Assembly (NCBI GenBank): GCA_910586965.1
Contig: CAJUMF010000001.1
Span: forward strand, 216,740-280,739
DNA from: an uncultured Dorea sp.
GTDB taxonomy: Bacteria; Bacillota; Clostridia; Lachnospirales; Lachnospiraceae
Length of the DNA: 64,000 nt
Direction: 5' to 3'
The position numbers were made by a program, and so were the translations under genes. Shown here piece after piece: positions 63,341 through 64,000 of this stretch. The notes under the pieces are model-generated. The model did no database searches and had not been told where the DNA came from. It saw only the letters and a list, made by a program, of their open reading frames with translations. How positions within the stretch are numbered: position 1 is the stretch's first letter; every line of letters begins with the position of its first letter.

Positions 63341-63360
63341 TTCGAAAGTATTCGAAAGTA
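63341..63360. repeat. Tandem decamer TTCGAAAGTA
   Basis: Two exact copies of TTCGAAAGTA abut each other one helical turn apart and run into the -35 of the RpiB-like gene. This is how sites of DeoR-like or similar sugar regulators look. The regulator is not in the window. Confidence 0.5.
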
Positions 63361-63387
63361 GACAAAAGCAAAGTGAAATGTTAAAAT
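63359..63387 (+). promoter_or_regulatory. Promoter of the RpiB-like gene
   Basis: TAGACA (63359-63364), 17-bp spacer, TAAAAT (63382-63387), with the tandem decamers just upstream; TTAGGAGG before ATG 63433. Confidence 0.55.
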
Positions 63388-63432
63388 ATGATTACAGAAA
63401 CAAAACAAACAAAATATTAGGAGGAATGGAAA

Positions 63433-63873
63433 ATGAAAATTGCAATCGGATGCGATCCAAACGCACAGAGCGAAAAGGAAGCCCTCATCAAATTTATCGA
63501 GGCAAAAGGATACGGCGAGGTGACAGATTTCGGAAGCGAGGATCCAATCTATGCCAATGTAGCAATTGAAGTTGCAGAGGCTGTTGCCGCCAAGAAATAT
63601 GACCGTGGGATTTTAGTATGCGGAACCGGTATCGGTGTTTCCATCGCTGCGAACAAAGTAAAAGGTGCTTACGCTGCTCTTGTCTCTGACGTATATTCTG
63701 CACAGCGGGCGCGCCTTAGCAATGATGCCAACATTATCTGTATGGGTGCATTTACCACGGGCAGCAAGGAGCGGGAGATGTTTGTAACCGAATTCCTTAC
63801 CAATGAATTTGTGCCTGGATGCGGCTCTCAGCCCAAGGTGGACCGCTTCGTTGCATACGACAACGAAAGATAA
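63433..63873 (+). CDS. RpiB/LacA/LacB-family sugar-phosphate isomerase
   Basis: This 146-residue protein has the family core: GCDPN near the N-terminus, the active-site CGTGIGVSIAANK (C63) and YSAQRARLSNDANIICMG. Compared with E. coli RpiB, H10 (in GCDH) is P9 here and the ring-opening H99 (in RQHND) is S97, while C66 and T68 are kept. The substrate may therefore differ from ribose-5-phosphate. It lies downstream of a sugar-phosphate phosphatase gene but has its own promoter. Confidence 0.85.
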   Translation: MKIAIGCDPNAQSEKEALIKFIEAKGYGEVTDFGSEDPIYANVAIEVAEAVAAKKYDRGILVCGTGIGVSIAANKVKGAYAALVSDVYSAQRARLSNDANIICMGAFTTGSKEREMFVTEFLTNEFVPGCGSQPKVDRFVAYDNER

Positions 63874-63896
63874 TAAAGACCGGACAGATACATCAG

Positions 63897-63950
63897 AAAG
63901 CACCCGTTCCCCTTAAGGAATATTCCCTTCGGAGATGTCGGGTGCTTTTA
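63897..63950 (+). terminator. Terminator after the RpiB-like gene
   Basis: AAGCACCCG (63898-63906) pairs with CGGGTGCTT (63939-63947) around a loop with a small inner stem, followed by TT. Confidence 0.7.
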
Positions 63951-64000
63951 GTACCATATAAGTGTCAGAGATAAAGCATATCATTAGTGCTTTACCTTCT

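Noticed and set aside
1..64000. tRNA, rRNA or CRISPR array
   Set aside because: No cloverleaf with a TTCGA loop in place, no conserved rRNA stretch and no regularly spaced repeats were seen by eye; short or odd tRNAs could be missed.

Overview
The window comes from a Gram-positive anaerobe of the Clostridia, most likely a spore-forming member of the Lachnospiraceae. The evidence is the Prp-cleaved ribosomal protein L27, the LexA/YneA-type SOS pair, a YlmE-SepF-YlmH-LspA division cluster, the sporulation proteins YqfC and YqfD, MutSL with an endonuclease-type MutL, and short overlapping operons with good AGGAGG sites. No replication origin, tRNA, rRNA, CRISPR array or intact insertion sequence was seen.

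Layout. 1-2414: the end of a TrmB-type regulator, a diaminopimelate-decarboxylase-like enzyme and a lipoprotein. 2415-15057: an AT-rich accessory island. It is flanked on the left by a decayed XdhC fragment and on the right by a frameshifted gene. It holds a minus-strand HD/Hsp90-type ATPase gene and, divergently, three plus-strand genes: a 2173-residue protein with GHKL-ATPase and phosphoribosyltransferase-like motifs, a small receiver-like protein, and a DUF2971 protein. 15129-18023: G-rich rfbA-rfbB and a secreted thioredoxin-like/leucine-rich-repeat gene that is split. 18043-22434: the rplU-prp-rpmA-obgE-yhbY-nadD-yqeK-rsfS ribosome and NAD operon. 22470-23586: lexA and a yneA-like gene, divergent, with two SOS boxes between them. 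23737-26197: a tyrosine recombinase, a TtcA-like enzyme and a cytidylate-kinase-like protein. 26298-32183 (minus): rluD, lspA, ylmH, sepF, yggS, an HlyD-like adaptor and a radical SAM protein. 32542-42544 (minus): the wall elongation and Min group, radC-mreB-mreC-mreD-PBP2-minD-minE-rodA-mgsA-like-D,D-carboxypeptidase. 42646-52718 (minus): mutS-mutL-miaA, a small protein, a PLP enzyme and two flavoproteins. 52793-62426 (minus): miaB and folate genes, a SpoVB/MurJ-like flippase, ybeY-phoH-yqfD-yqfC, a PH-domain protein and a PfkB sugar kinase. 62551-63873 (plus): a Cof-type HAD phosphatase and an RpiB-family isomerase.

The housekeeping parts are conventional. The best candidate for an undescribed system is the four-gene island at 2847-14344. 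It combines two GHKL/Hsp90-class ATPase proteins, an HD phosphohydrolase domain, PRPP-loop-like motifs, a receiver-like partner and a DUF2971 protein, with no recognised metabolic, transport or mobility gene. That is the composition expected of a large NTP-dependent stress or anti-invader system, but this role is inferred. Smaller points worth checking are a methylglyoxal-synthase-like protein and an RpiB-like protein that both lack family catalytic residues, and a hairpin over the ribosome binding site at 53212-53258.
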